The notes under the pieces are model-generated. The model was not told the origin of the DNA. It was given only the letters and a program-made list of their open reading frames with translations, and made no database searches. A stretch of 64,000 nt of DNA from Adiantum capillus-veneris (Eukaryota > Streptophyta > Polypodiopsida > Polypodiales > Pteridaceae): assembly GCA_014529385.2 (NCBI GenBank), contig CM043958.1, positions 81,277,525 through 81,341,524 on the forward strand, read 5' to 3'. The number at the start of each line of letters is the position of its first letter. Position 1 is the first letter of the stretch. The translations under genes and the position numbers were made by a program. Of the stretch, positions 31,631 through 42,167 are shown piece after piece.

Positions 31631-32222
31631 GGAAAAGTGCCAACTGATAACCACTAACCAAGTTTATACAAGAGGAAAATATCTCAATGAGATGGCCCAG
31701 GAAAACATCTCCAACAGGAGGATAAAGGAGAGAACTCTGGTGAAATGTTAAGCCACACAGGCCAGACGCCATGCAGCATTGCAGACAGTCTGGCTACCAC
31801 CTGATGGCTCCTGCTAAATGCCTAGTCCAATAGTCTGCAAAAGTGCAATGTAGTCTAGCTGTTTGCCAGTAGAACTCTAGCAGGGCTATAGAAGTTTGCA
31901 AAAATAGAACATATCTATTGCTGGAAGATGTCCTTAGCTCCATTAAATGATTGGCCAGTCACAAAGATCAATAAAACAAGATAGAATGGTGTTGTGCAGA
32001 TAGATGGTTACTGGTCAACAAATATTAGTCTTTTACCTAGCCATAGAGAGAGAAACTGGAAAAACACCCACTGAGAAATATTACAGACAGAACATAGAAA
32101 ACATTTGAGCTTCTCAAAAAATTGTAAACGATAAAAGGTGTATGTACAACAAATGTTGTTTTAAGATATCCAACGGTCAAGGTTCAGCCCATGCCCAAGA
32201 AAGAGTTTCCAAACTTACTCAC
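31631..32222. other. Intron sequence of the amidohydrolase gene
   Basis: No further exon was found here after the donor site at about 32222. There are no repeats I can classify. Confidence 0.5.
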
Positions 32223-32308
32223 ATAAACATCGGACCATGTCTCCAGAGGAAAGAATATAGACAGTCTTATAAGAAGACTCCCTGTCTGGTCTGCCCACTT
32301 GTAGACAT
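32223..32308 (-). CDS. LAF3: LAF3-like amidohydrolase, fourth visible exon
   Basis: Minus-strand exon after the acceptor gttgcttgcag. Joined to the one base left by the previous exon it reads DVYKWADQTGSLLIRLSIFF, then PLETWSDVY, the part of the TIM-barrel hydrolase that follows the RYFPG loop in plant LAF3-type proteins. The splice phase fits: the preceding exon leaves one G and this exon starts AT, giving Asp. The left end is either GTGAGT (exon end 32223) or GTAAGT (32219). The next exon was not found in the window. Symbol by recalled similarity to the Arabidopsis gene. Confidence 0.75.
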
Positions 32309-32458
32309 CTGCAAGCAACAACTGCTTTCAAATTCGTAAAAGATAGCACCCGCAGTTGTCCATCATTTGATACAGGTCAAACAAAATGAAGCTTTGAAAG
32401 GTACATTCAATCAAACAGAAGTTGTCAGAGTAGTAATGACAATGTAAGAGACACCTAC

Positions 32459-32653
32459 CATGATAATCATTCCAAACTCTCGTAGTTGGGGATCCAGGGA
32501 AATATCTCCCCAGGTCAACAACTGTTGTGATACCATTAGAAAGTGCCAATTTGCTCGCTCTAGTAAGAGCATCCCTTCTTTCTTGAGTTGTAGGTTCAGG
32601 GATACAATCAATCACACTCTTCATTGCAGAATCAACTAAAACACCAGTCAAGC
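32459..32653 (-). CDS. LAF3: LAF3-like amidohydrolase, third visible exon
   Basis: A 195-bp exon (2 + 64 codons + 1 base) between the acceptor tttttattttccag and the donor gtaggt. It codes for LTGVLVDSAMKSVIDCIPEP, TTQERRDALTRASKLAL and SNGITTVVDLGRYFPGSPTT, the segment of a metal-dependent amidohydrolase (YtcJ/LAF3 type) leading into the TTVVD strand of the barrel. The family's enzymes hydrolyse C-N bonds with bound metal; LAF3 itself is known from phytochrome A signalling. There are no stops. The preceding exon in the protein lies 24.1 kb away at 56790-56913. Confidence 0.85.
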
Positions 32654-33288
32654 CTGGAAAATAAAAACACAGATTCAAAAAATAACAATCTAGTTACAAT
32701 ACTGAGACACTTTTTGATATGGAGGCTGACACTAGATGAGTGGTGATGGGCCTAAGTTTGACAACATTGTGGACGAGATTAGAGAGTTTTACCTCCCATC
32801 AAGCGTCAATTGGAGAAGTATGATACCCAAGTAAACAACCCTGTTCATAAACTCCTTCGTAAGCTTTCTATTTCCATGAGCATCTAAATCCCTTCATTTG
32901 CCCGTATTTGAAGAAAATAATAAGCTTTCTACATGATAAATGCCTACCCCTAAGCCAAAAAAGGCCCATTTTTCTTTTCTTTGCTCAAGGTAAAGGGAAA
33001 GAAGGGAAAGTTAACTAGAGAAAACAAGACTTCAAAGCCCCAGAAGGGTTCTAAAGACCAAAGATTACCAAACGTCACAGTCATCTTTAGGAGCATTGTT
33101 TTGCAAGCTTGACATGTTGCAGAACTTAAAGCAAAGATAAAAGGTAAAACAGCTTTGCTCCCACAAAAGTAGTTTGGAAGAAATTCTAGACAAACTTAAA
33201 GGCTCATTACAGACCAGAAAATACAAATTTACTTATGTTCAGAATTGCCCTGCTGTCGTAGCTGCTCTCCCACCCTGTAGGCCCCCCC
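32654..33288. other. Start of giant-intron 3' part, no gene seen
   Basis: A/T-rich sequence without frames or repeats that I recognise. By phase and order it belongs to the intron that ends at 32654. Confidence 0.5.
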
Positions 33289-33600
33289 ACGCTCTCCTTG
33301 CAAAACCACACCCTCGCGTGCCCCCCCCCCCCCGCAGGCCCGTGCGTACAGAGAGAATAGGGAGGGAAAATAAGCGTAGAGAGAGAGAGGGCCCGTACGT
33401 GTACAGAGAAATGGGAAGGATTTTTTAAGCGTAGAGAGAGAGAGAGAGAGATAAACGTAGAGAGAGAAATGTACAGAGAGCACGCAAAGAGAGAGAGTTT
33501 CTGCCCGCGTAGAGAGAGAGAACCTACACAGGTAGAGAGGGAGGATTAAAAAAATAAATAAATTATTAAAAAAAACTGCATGCGTAGAGAGAGAAAACCT
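33289..33600. repeat. CGCGTAGAGAGA low-complexity array, left part
   Basis: A C run (33319-33333) leads into repeated words such as gcgtagagagagag, cgtacagagaga and aacctgcgcgc. The same words recur at 41807-42005 and 50971-51095. The minus-strand LINE-A at 33601 is inserted in it, so 41807-42005 is the other half. Confidence 0.75.
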
Positions 33601-34849
33601 GCGCGCAAAGAAATGAAATGAAATGAAATGTTATATTAACGTCTTCAGAAGGCCAAAATGACCTATGAGACCAGAGCCTTACAATGTGGTGAATCTGATA
33701 CAAAGTTAGAGTAACAAAATGAAATGACAAAATGATTTTTAAAAAAGTACTATGGGATCCTAAACCGGTAGGTGTGAACTAAGCAGCTAGTTGGGGTAGC
33801 TAAATCACAAGTCACAAGAGATCCAGCATCGGTCGCTAGCGGATCTCATCAATCTCCTCCATAGACAGCAGTCTGACCGGGGGTCGTGCATGTCGGGCCA
33901 AGTGATCCGAATCCTCTGATGTAGCCTCCATCGATGCTGTGTAGTCCTCCACAGTCGTGGGCGTCTCGATCTCCCTAGCTCAGTCGCTCGATCGATCAGT
34001 GTGCCTCTGGTGTGAGGCGACAAGATCTGCTATGGTAGTAGCTCCTCTGGGTGTCCAGTATCTGCTCTAAAGAAGTCTGTAATGTGTCTCTGAGACTCGC
34101 TAGCCTCTCCTCTCATCACGCTCTCTGTGTCTGCGCAGCTCGAGCAGAAACAAACCCAGGCATCTCTGATCCTCGTACCTCATGACTCTGAGAGTGGTCC
34201 AAAGCCCTCTCTGAACAAGCAGTGAAAGCGGCCTCGTATCTCGTAGTAGACGGGGCAGTGGCATGTGTAGTGTAACTCTGTCTCAGGCTAAATGTCATAC
34301 AGGGTCCATGTCCTGGCCTCTGCTGGCTCCGCTGTATCTCCCAGTCTCAATCCGCATCTCGTGTGAAGATGTGCGTATCTGGCCAATAGCACACCGTATC
34401 CCATAAGACAAGTGGGTGTCAATGTAATTGGGCCTCGTCACAAAACCGTCCGCCGTAAGTTGGAGAAGATGCTCTCTGTAGAAAGCCATCTTCGTGCCGA
34501 GGCCTGTGCTGGCTGTACCCATGTCCTCTTGGTGTCTAGCTGAGTCAAGTCCTAGAGGATGAGCCTCGTGGTCTCCAACTGTGTAAGAGTCAGAGAGGGT
34601 GCATCTAGTGAGTACTGGAAGTGGGGCAATCTATCTATACTGAACCCATGTGCCTTGAACCATGACGTCATCTCCCCATACCAACATGCCGTGTCTCCCT
34701 GCCTAGCTAACTGTCGAGAGGACTCAAGTGCAAGGTGGACGTATCTGTCTTTGAAAATTCCCACAAGCGGTGTATGAAGGAAACAGATCTGGTGAGCGCC
34801 TCAACTACTAGTGGGGGGGGCAACTAGCTCTACTCGGATAATGGCACGT
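33601..34849 (-). mobile_element. LINE-A minus copy, 3' portion
   Basis: The outer end is aatgaaatgaaatgaaatg, then the family 3' terminus (tatattaacgtcttc, cctatgagaccagagcctta). Minus frames at 33805-34764 give the ORF2 C-terminus: FKDRYVHLALESSRQLARQG, TACWYGEMTSWFKAHGF, DGFVTRPNYIDTHLSYGIRC, then the finger region and the arginine-rich tail. The element is cut at 34849 by gypsy-6 and resumes at 41269. Confidence 0.85.
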
Positions 34850-35490
34850 TGTCGTGCCGTGGCACGTACATAGTGTGAAATAAAAACATTCACATCACTC
34901 TTGATACTTCTTGATGTATGCAAATAAAAGCAATCATGTACATAAAAGCACATTTGCGTGCTTTTCCACTTGATAAGATGCTTAATTTGGTTTTACAATG
35001 TATATATTCCAAGTGTTTCATGGTGGCACACTCATCTCGCCTATAAAGACTGATGCGGGCAAAAAGTGCCAAAAATAGCAGCTAACATGCGTTGTTGCAG
35101 AATTGTATAGAAAGTGACCCGAAATGGTATATTGATGGAAAATGATGCTTATCTATGCTTTTTATGCTTATGCGAGTGATCCCACAAATTTAGGGATTTT
35201 TCTGACTCCGTTTGGGATTTTTCACATAAAAAATGGCATTTTTTGGGTCAAATTGAGCTAAAAATGGCCTAGTTTTGGTCCACAATGGAAAAATGGCCTA
35301 AAAATCGCCACATCAGCTGAAAACGCCGTGGGTAAGAGAGACAGGGCTGCTTTTTACAGAAAAGACCAGCAATTTTGCACTACTGTGTAATAGCTTCCAT
35401 GGTTGCTCAATCTATGTGTGCTAGAGTCCCGCCTCTTTGCAATCTTGTATCTGAGCTTGTGAGGGAGTGAAATAGGGTTTTCCCTTATCA
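34850..35490 (+). mobile_element. Gypsy-6 5' LTR
   Basis: Starts with the near-palindrome cgtgccgtggcacg. A TATA box, ctataaag, is at 35041-35048. The similarity to the 3' copy (from 40097) runs on past 35490 to 35667. The LTR end is put at ttatca because tggtgtttgggc (35494) could be a primer site; this is uncertain. Confidence 0.6.
35041..35048 (+). promoter_or_regulatory. Gypsy-6 LTR TATA box
   Basis: gcctataaagac in the middle of the LTR, conserved in the 3' copy at 40331-40338. Confidence 0.6.
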
Positions 35491-35544
35491 AAATGGTGTT
35501 TGGGCTTCACTATAGAAGCTCATAAATCTCTGCAAAATCAGAAA

Positions 35545-36395
35545 ATGGTTGTCGTGAAGGTAGAAGCTAAAGCATTCCTTTCAACTTTTGACGTTACGAC
35601 TATGTAATTGGGGGTGAGGCTACATGATACCATGAAAGAGGTTTGGGTTTTGATTGAAAATTGTGCAAAAGGCCCTGCATACAAACTACAATCTGACATT
35701 GAAGCTACCACAAACTTAAAGCAGGTAATGGAAGAAAGGATTTTGAATAGCAAAGTTGAGTTTACCTTGGGTGAGGTTCTTGGCATTGCTAAACACGAGT
35801 TTCATAAAGAAATTATAGATATCATAAAAAGAAAAAGGCAAACTCTCACTGAGTCTATTCCTCCACAGTCTGAGGGTGAAGGGGAGTCACTTAAGGCACA
35901 TGGAATACATGTCCAAGAGAGTGATTGCGATGACAAAAGGTAGGATGCTACCAGTCTTCTCGAAGAGATGCACATGCTAGATTTGCAGATGATGATGATG
36001 AAGATGAAGCCTCCTATAAAAACCACTACTCCAAAAGTCAATAGGCAAGAGCTACGACAGAAACCTTAGTCAAGGTGGGTGATCTTGAGGAGCCATATGT
36101 TGCATTGATAGATCATGGCTCTGAAATCAATCTTATGTCCAAGAGTCTTTACATGAAGGGTAAATGGCCGATAGACACAAACCATGGGTGGATGATTAGA
36201 GATGCAAATAACTCATCACGAGAGTTGTATGGGGCTTGTCCAAATGTGAAAGTGACGATTGGTAATGTGAAGGATGAACAAAATTTCTTTGTGCAGGAGA
36301 TGTCTACCTATCCTCTTATTCTTGGGCAGCCATACATCACAGCCGTTCACATGGAAACAAAGGTCTTGGATGATGGTTCTGCTATGCTAGGGTAA
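35545..36395 (+). pseudogene. Gypsy-6 gag end and protease
   Basis: From the Met at 35545 a frame broken by one stop gives MKEVWVLIENCAKGPAYKLQ, then EFTLGEVLGIAKHEFHKEII and a KRKRQT end (to 35943). The retroviral-type protease at 36075-36395 is VALIDHGSEINLMSKSLY, with DHG in place of DTG, then GACPNVKVTIGNVKDEQNFF and PLILGQPYITAVHMETKVLD. Gag appears short, and I saw no zinc knuckle. The protease type is unlike gypsy-1 to gypsy-3, so this is another lineage. Confidence 0.8.
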
Positions 36396-36470
36396 AGAGC
36401 AGAGATGGGAAGCGAGCTGTGCAATTTTTGACTATGTGTGTGAATCACGAGAGGAACCACAATAGTCTTC

Positions 36471-38240
36471 GTGAGTATCCTCTACCAAAAGCGAACAAAG
36501 AGTTCAAAGAGTACAGGGAGACAGGGGTTTTGGCCATGTACCATTGTGAAGCGGGATTGCAATGGTACAAGAAGAAAAAGATTCTCGCCTAACCCAAAGC
36601 GAGAAGAAACTTTTTCTACAGGTTTCCAAGGATTAACAGAGCATGGGTCAGTATGTTTTATGAAGCTTGAGGATATGAAAAGAAGTGCACCACAATATGC
36701 ATATAGTGTACAGAAATACATGAAAGAAAATGGTTTCATAGAGGATAGTGAATGCATTTCAGGTTTCTTTGAACAAGTTTCTCATGTAGATACTATGCTT
36801 GAGCTCGAGGTTGTAATGGACTCTAGCATGCAAGATGGAACCCACATTGTGGAAGTATGCTCTATGGAAATGTATGATGTGATTGAGTCTTTTGAAGATC
36901 AAAAAGGTTTCAATGCTAATGAAGCACCGGAAGTGCATGTGGAGACCAAGTACAAAACGGTGGCAAAGAAAGTGAGACCAGTGGCTACCTTTACCATCAG
37001 ATTGCAGGAAAAAGCTAGAGCAAGCTTCTTTGCAGCCGAGTCTCAGGGATCCAAAAAGAATTGGACACAAGTTCACAATGGAATCCCTAAGAGAGATAAA
37101 AGTTGGTTGTGAGGAGTTTTTAACAGAAGAAGAGAAGAAGAGATTTAAAGAAATGCTTTCAAGACATGGTAAGGCTTTTGCTTGCCAGCCACATGAGATA
37201 GGGTGTGTTGATCCTAATGTTGTTGCACCTATGGTGATCTTCACCATCCCTCATGTACCTTGGAATCTACGCCCAATTCCGGTTCCGAAAGCACATTTGC
37301 CAAAGTTAATAGAACTACTCGATGAAAAGATTAACATGGGTATCTTGGAGCCTTCTTATACGCCATATTCGAACAGGTGGTTCACTATGCCTAAGAAGAA
37401 TGGAGCTTTGCGATTCATCAAGATATGCAACCTGTAAACAAGGTTACCATCAGGAATCTGGATACAGGACCTATAGTAAATGAGTTTATAGAGGCGTTTG
37501 CAAGAAGCTCAATTTACTCAATGGGGGATCTCTATTCAGGGTACGATTAGTTTCAGCTAGATATTGAGAGTAGAGATCTAACGACTATGAAAACACCTTT
37601 GGGACTGGTAAGGATGTGTACCTTACCTCAAGGAGCAACAAATTCAGTTGCACATATGATGAATGGGATGAACAAGGTTCTAAGTGACTTCCTACCTCAA
37701 ATCACAATGCCATTTCTTGATGATGTGCCCATCAAAGGATGTGAAGACAAAGATAAAGATGAAGCTATGGATTCAAGGGGGTGCCGTAAGTTTATTGCAG
37801 ACCATGTCGAAGATTGTTAGAAGATTTTGTCAAAGCTGGAAGAAGTTTATCTTACCCTGTCAGGGCAAAAATCTATATTTGGTGTCAATGAACTGTTGAT
37901 TGTGGGGCATATGTGTGGTCCTTATGGTAGAAGACCTTGTCCAAAAAACATGAAAGAAACATGTACAACTATAACTGAAGTTCGAAGATTTATTGGTGCT
38001 TGCGTCTTCTATCTTATTTGGATACCACATTATGCACATGTAGCAGATCCCCTTTATAGGTTGTTGAGAAAGAATCAGAAGTTTCGATGGGAAGAAGAGC
38101 ATACAAAAGCCATGAGAAAGCTAAAGAATCTACTTCTTTCATTGCCAACCTTGAGAAAGGTAGACTATGCATGTGAGAGACTTATCATTGTGACAGTGGA
38201 CATGAGTCCTACAGGGATAGGATGGGCAGTAGGGTAAAAT
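36471..38240 (+). pseudogene. Gypsy-6 reverse transcriptase
   Basis: Right of a variable linker (36471-37112) the RT begins at 37030 with FLTEEEKKRFKEMLSRHGKA, MGILEPSYTPYSNRWFTMPK and a NKVTIRNLDTGPIVNEF block after a stop. It continues IYSMGDLYSGYD, MKTPLGLVRMCTLPQGATNS and the catalytic FLDDVPIKG (37587-37820). The thumb with EVRRFIGACVFYLIWIPHYA and RLLRKNQKFRWEEEHTKAM follows. Four or more stops and frameshifts break it. Confidence 0.85.
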
Positions 38241-38560
38241 GATGATGAAGGAAAAAGGTATGTGGTGAGATTTCGAGCCAAGATTCTAAGTTCTCGCCAA
38301 CGTGATTATGCACAAGTAAAAAGGGAACTATGGGGGGTGGTTACAGCATTGAGGTGTGGCAAGTAGTACTTGATAGGGGCATCAGTGGTGGAAACATATT
38401 GTTTGCCTCTTCTTGGAATCATCACAAACTTTTCGACTCTTGATATTGCAATGATGCGGTCTAGCCTACATAAAGTCCTTGAATCCCGAGTTCAAGCATA
38501 TTGCAGGGAAAGACAATCCAATGGCAGATATGCTATCTAGGGCAAGGTATGAGGATGAGC
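38180..38560 (+). pseudogene. Gypsy-6 RNase H
   Basis: Frames give LIIVTVDMSPTGIGWAVG, then, after a stop, RYVVRFRAKILSSRQRDYAQ and KRELWGVVTALR. The region ends with AGKDNPMADMLSRARYEDEQ at about 38510-38565. The DMS-TG-G block replaces the usual D-S box. Several frameshifts are present. Confidence 0.75.
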
Positions 38561-39840
38561 AGGACATGATTATTGAGGGAGATTATGTAGGCGCAATTTT
38601 TTCCACTATTGATCATGCGAAGAGTAGTCATGCATGTTTTGTGTCTTCACTTGAGTCCTTTTCAGAGGAACTATATGAGGATGAATGGCTCTTAATAGGT
38701 CGCTACTTAAGTACTTTGCAGAAGCAGGATGATTGGACTGAGCAAGAATTTAAGAGGATAAGAAGAAAAGCATATGGATACTTCTTGAGGGATGGCTACT
38801 TATGGAAGCATCCTAAACGAAGAGATGGAACACCATTGCGCGTAGTATGCGATAAGGTTACTCAGCAACAAATCATCAAGGAGTTCCATGAAAGTTTATG
38901 GGCAGGACATCGAGGTGTATGGGCAACATTTGCCAAGGTAAAAGAAAGGTATTGGTGGAAAGGGATGTATAAGGATGTGGCTGAGTTTGTGGAGTCTTGT
39001 GTGACATGCCAAATGTATTCAAATGTACGGCATCGTGATGGACTACATCCAACTTATCCATTAGCCATGCATTACAAATGGGTTGTGGACTTGGTTACAA
39101 TGCCTTAGGGACTTTGGCAAATAAGGTATTTGGTGCTTGCAAGAGAAGATTTGTCTAATCAAGTTGAAGAGCGTGCATTGAGGACAAAGAGTACACAAGC
39201 TATATATAAATTTCTTCTTAAAGATGTGATCTATCGCTATGGGTGTGTGGGAAAGATAACTGCAGATAGAGGAGAATTGGATGCTGATGAAGCAAGGGAA
39301 TTCTTCTCTAAAATGGGCATCAAACTAGCTTTAACTTGTGCTTATAACCCAGGGGGAAATGACAAAAGTGAAAGAGGGCATCCTCCAATAATCAAAGCTT
39401 TAGCTAAGGCTTGTGAAGGTAAGCTTGGAGAGTGGCCAAGGTTACTGCCATTTGCATTGTGGGTTGACCGTACAACACATAGTTCAGTCACTGGCTATAT
39501 GCCTGTTGAATTAATGTATGGTCAAAAACCTATGATGCCAATTGAAGATGTAGTTCTTACATGGAATGTATTGCCATGGGAAGATGGAATGAGTAGAGAA
39601 GACCTTCTTGCATTGCGCATACGGCAATTGGAAAGAAGGCCTGAAGACATTGAGCTTGCAAAAGCTCAACTAAACAATCAAGGTTGAAAAACAAAGACAA
39701 ACTTGACAAGATGCATAGGCTCAGACCAAAAAGACATTGAAGAAGGTGATTGGGTGTTGGTGTACGATAGTAGCCTTAAAAACCAGCACTTTACAATAAG
39801 GAGCTTGCAAAGAGATGGTTTGGTCCTTATGTTCTCAAAC
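38479..39840 (+). pseudogene. Gypsy-6 integrase
   Basis: The zinc domain is FHESLWAGHRGVWATFAKVK with CVTCQ (HHCC). The catalytic core has HYKWVVDLVTMP (first Asp), KITADRGELDADEAREFFSK (second Asp) and NPGGNDKSERGHPPI (Glu). A stop at 39106 lies between the zinc domain and the rest. LPFALWVDRTTHSSVTGYMP and YGQKPMMPIEDV follow, ending at 39687. After it come short frames with HGNVTYTLRELDGTELKIPI, the C-terminal DNA-binding part. Confidence 0.87.
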
Positions 39841-40078
39841 ATGTGCATGGAAATGTAACCTACACCTTGCGTGAACTGGATGGGACAGAATTGAAAATTC
39901 CCATTGCAAGAAAAAGAATTAAAGTATTCAAAAGAAGAGGGGATGCTGATCCATTTGATACACAACCAAGTGAAGAGGATGATGAAGCCAACTATATCCA
40001 AACTGAGGATGAAAATGAGTCTGACCATGAGTTTTAATGCTCTACAAATGTTGTTGTGGCACATACCAGAGGATGTGC

Positions 40079-40096
40079 AGGTTCAGAGAGGGTGGA
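40079..40096 (+). other. Gypsy-6 polypurine tract
   Basis: aggttcagagagggtgga directly before the 3' LTR start at 40097. Confidence 0.65.
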
Positions 40097-41268
40097 TGTC
40101 GTGCCATGGCACGTACATGGTGTGAAATAAAAACATTCACATCACTCTTGATACGTCTTGATGTATGCAAATAAAAGCAATCATGTACGGTCATTATCAT
40201 GTACATACCTATCCGGGGAATCGTGGCCCTGGATGTGGCACATTTGCGTGCTTTTCCACTTGATAAGATGCTTAATTTGTTTTTACAATGTATATATTCC
40301 AAGTGTTTTATGGTGGCACACTCATCTCGCCTATAAAGACTCATGCGGACAAAAACTACCAAAAATAGCACCTAACAGGCGTCGTTGCAGAATTGCATAG
40401 AAAGTGACCCAAAATGGTATATTGATGGAAAATGATGCTTATCTATGCTTTTTATTCTTATGCAAGTGATCCCACAAATTTAGGGATTTTTTTGACTCTG
40501 TTTGGGATTTTTCGCTTCAAAAATTGCATTTTTTGGGTCAAAAATGAGCTGGAAATGGCCTACTTTTGGTCCAAAATGGAAAAATGGCCTAAAAATTGAC
40601 ACATCAACTGAAAATGCCGTGGGTAAGAGAGAGAGGGCTGCTTTGTATAGAAAAGACCAGCAATTTTGCACTATTGTGTAATAGCTTCCATGGTTGCTCA
40701 ATCTATGTGTACTGCAGTCCCGCCTCTTCGCAATCTTGTATCTGAGCTTGTGAGGGAGTGAATTAGGGTTTTCCCTTATCAAAATGGTGTTTGGGCTTCA
40801 CTATAGAAGCTCATAAATCTTTGTAAAATCAGAAAATGGTCGTCGTGAAGGTGGAAGCTCGAGCATTCCTTTCAACCTTTTGATGTTAGGACTATGTAAT
40901 TGGGGACGAGGCTACATGATACTATGAAAGAGGTTTGGGTTTTGATTGAAAATTGTGCTTGTATGAGCATTGAAGTTTCATGGTTGAAACTTTAATGTCT
41001 TTAAATGGTCTTTTGAAGTGAAATTGAATATGATTTGGTGATCCTCTCATCATAATCTCGACTATGAAAACAAGCAGACTCCAAGCACGATAGGAAAGAG
41101 GATTTGTGACTTCGTTGTCACGAACGCTCTTAGTTTTCATGTCACCCTTAGAAAGAGGGTTGGTGATTCTCCACAAACGCTTTTCCACAAAGTGTTTGTG
41201 ACTCTCATCACGAACTCTCACAGCCAGAGGTTTTGCACCTTCCCAGCTAGACCACACACATTCCGACA
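40097..41268 (+). mobile_element. Gypsy-6 3' LTR copy with extension
   Basis: Starts tgtcgtgccatggcacgtac and matches the 5' copy up to 40959, about 860 bp, including a stretch that is gag-coding in the 5' part. From 40960 to 41268 it has no counterpart near the 5' LTR. Either the LTR is 1,172 bp and the 5' copy has lost its end, or this is an LTR plus the start of a second internal region joined to other DNA. A TATA box is at 40331-40338. Confidence 0.65.
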
Positions 41269-41806
41269 ATGTGGTACTAAAGCCTTGGCTCTAATGAGCC
41301 GCGAGATCATAGAGACCAAAGGCTTCTGCATGTCCCCCTATCCATCAGTGCGACATGTTCTCCCCTGATGATCCAATGAAGGCCCTTATATCTCAGCTCC
41401 ATAGAGCAATGCGGAAGCCACCATAGTGTCAAAGAGCCAGAGCTTCGTATGAGGCTCCTAAAACTGAACCTGTGAACACATCCTCTCCCTTCTCCCCAAT
41501 GCCGAATGGGCTTTGGTCAATCTAGTCTCTACTGCTCTCCTCAAAAAAAATGATGGTCCACTAAAAACCACTCCAAGGTAAGTGTAAGCATCTGTATATT
41601 CCACCGTCTCCTGGCCATATGTGAATGCGGGCGCTGACCTCCTGATCCACTGTGGGGTGGTATTAAATACCATGACCTTGGTTTTACCAAGGTTGACAGA
41701 CAAGCCACTCTCATGGGCAAACCCTATGCAAATCATCCAAGTGACGTTGCATCGCCTCTGGAGAGTCGGAGATCAACAAAATATCATCAGCATATAACAA
41801 TAGCAG
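41269..41806 (-). mobile_element. LINE-A minus copy, 5' portion
   Basis: It continues the copy at 33601-34849. Minus frames 41458-41736 and 41711-41806 give LLLYADDILLISDSPEAMQR (motif C intact), then GFAHESGLSVNLGKTKVMVF and TYLGVVFSGPSFFLRRAVET. The element is 5'-truncated at 41806, inside the RT palm, where the CGCGTAGAGAGA array resumes. Confidence 0.87.
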
Positions 41807-41908
41807 AAAAAAAAAGAAAAACAGCACGCATAGAGAGAACACCTGCGCGCGTAGAGAGAGAGGGGGGGAGGGGGAACTTGCACGTGTAGAGAGAGAAAAC
41901 CTGCGCGC

Positions 41909-41954
<46 letters not shown>

Positions 41955-42005
41955 GGGGGGGGGAGCCTACACGCATAGAGAGAGAAAAGAAAACTGCATG
42001 CGCGC
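41807..42005. repeat. CGCGTAGAGAGA low-complexity array, right part
   Basis: Words such as aacctgcgcgcgtagagaga recur about every 25-40 bp, with an AG run (41911-41949) and a G run (41953-41963). Confidence 0.8.
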
Positions 42006-42167
42006 ATAATGTGGGAACATATGTGCGCATAATGTGGCATATTATGACTCCCATTGGCGGCGATTAAGCATGAGGAAACAGAATGATAAGGGCGACCCCT
42101 TAGAGGATGCCATTCAAAAGTGCAAAGAAGAAATGACGGAAACCATTAGCAAGATGAACCACACCTC

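Larger units (their letters stand above)
34850..41268 (+). mobile_element. Gypsy-6, Ty3/gypsy element inside LINE-A
   Basis: The element begins tgtcgtgcc and ends ttccgaca, so it has the 5-bp terminal inverted repeat tgtcg/cgaca. It is flanked by acgt (34846-34849) and atgt (41269-41272), a probable 4-bp target duplication with one change. The LINE-A reads through when the element is removed. Inside are LTR, gag/protease, RT, RNase H, integrase, polypurine tract and a second LTR copy that extends beyond the first. Coding frames contain about ten stops and frameshifts. Confidence 0.88.

Noticed and set aside
31890-31912. tagcagggctatag, equal to part of the gypsy-2 LTR start but on the other strand
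   Set aside because: Fourteen bases without further similarity on either side; likely chance.
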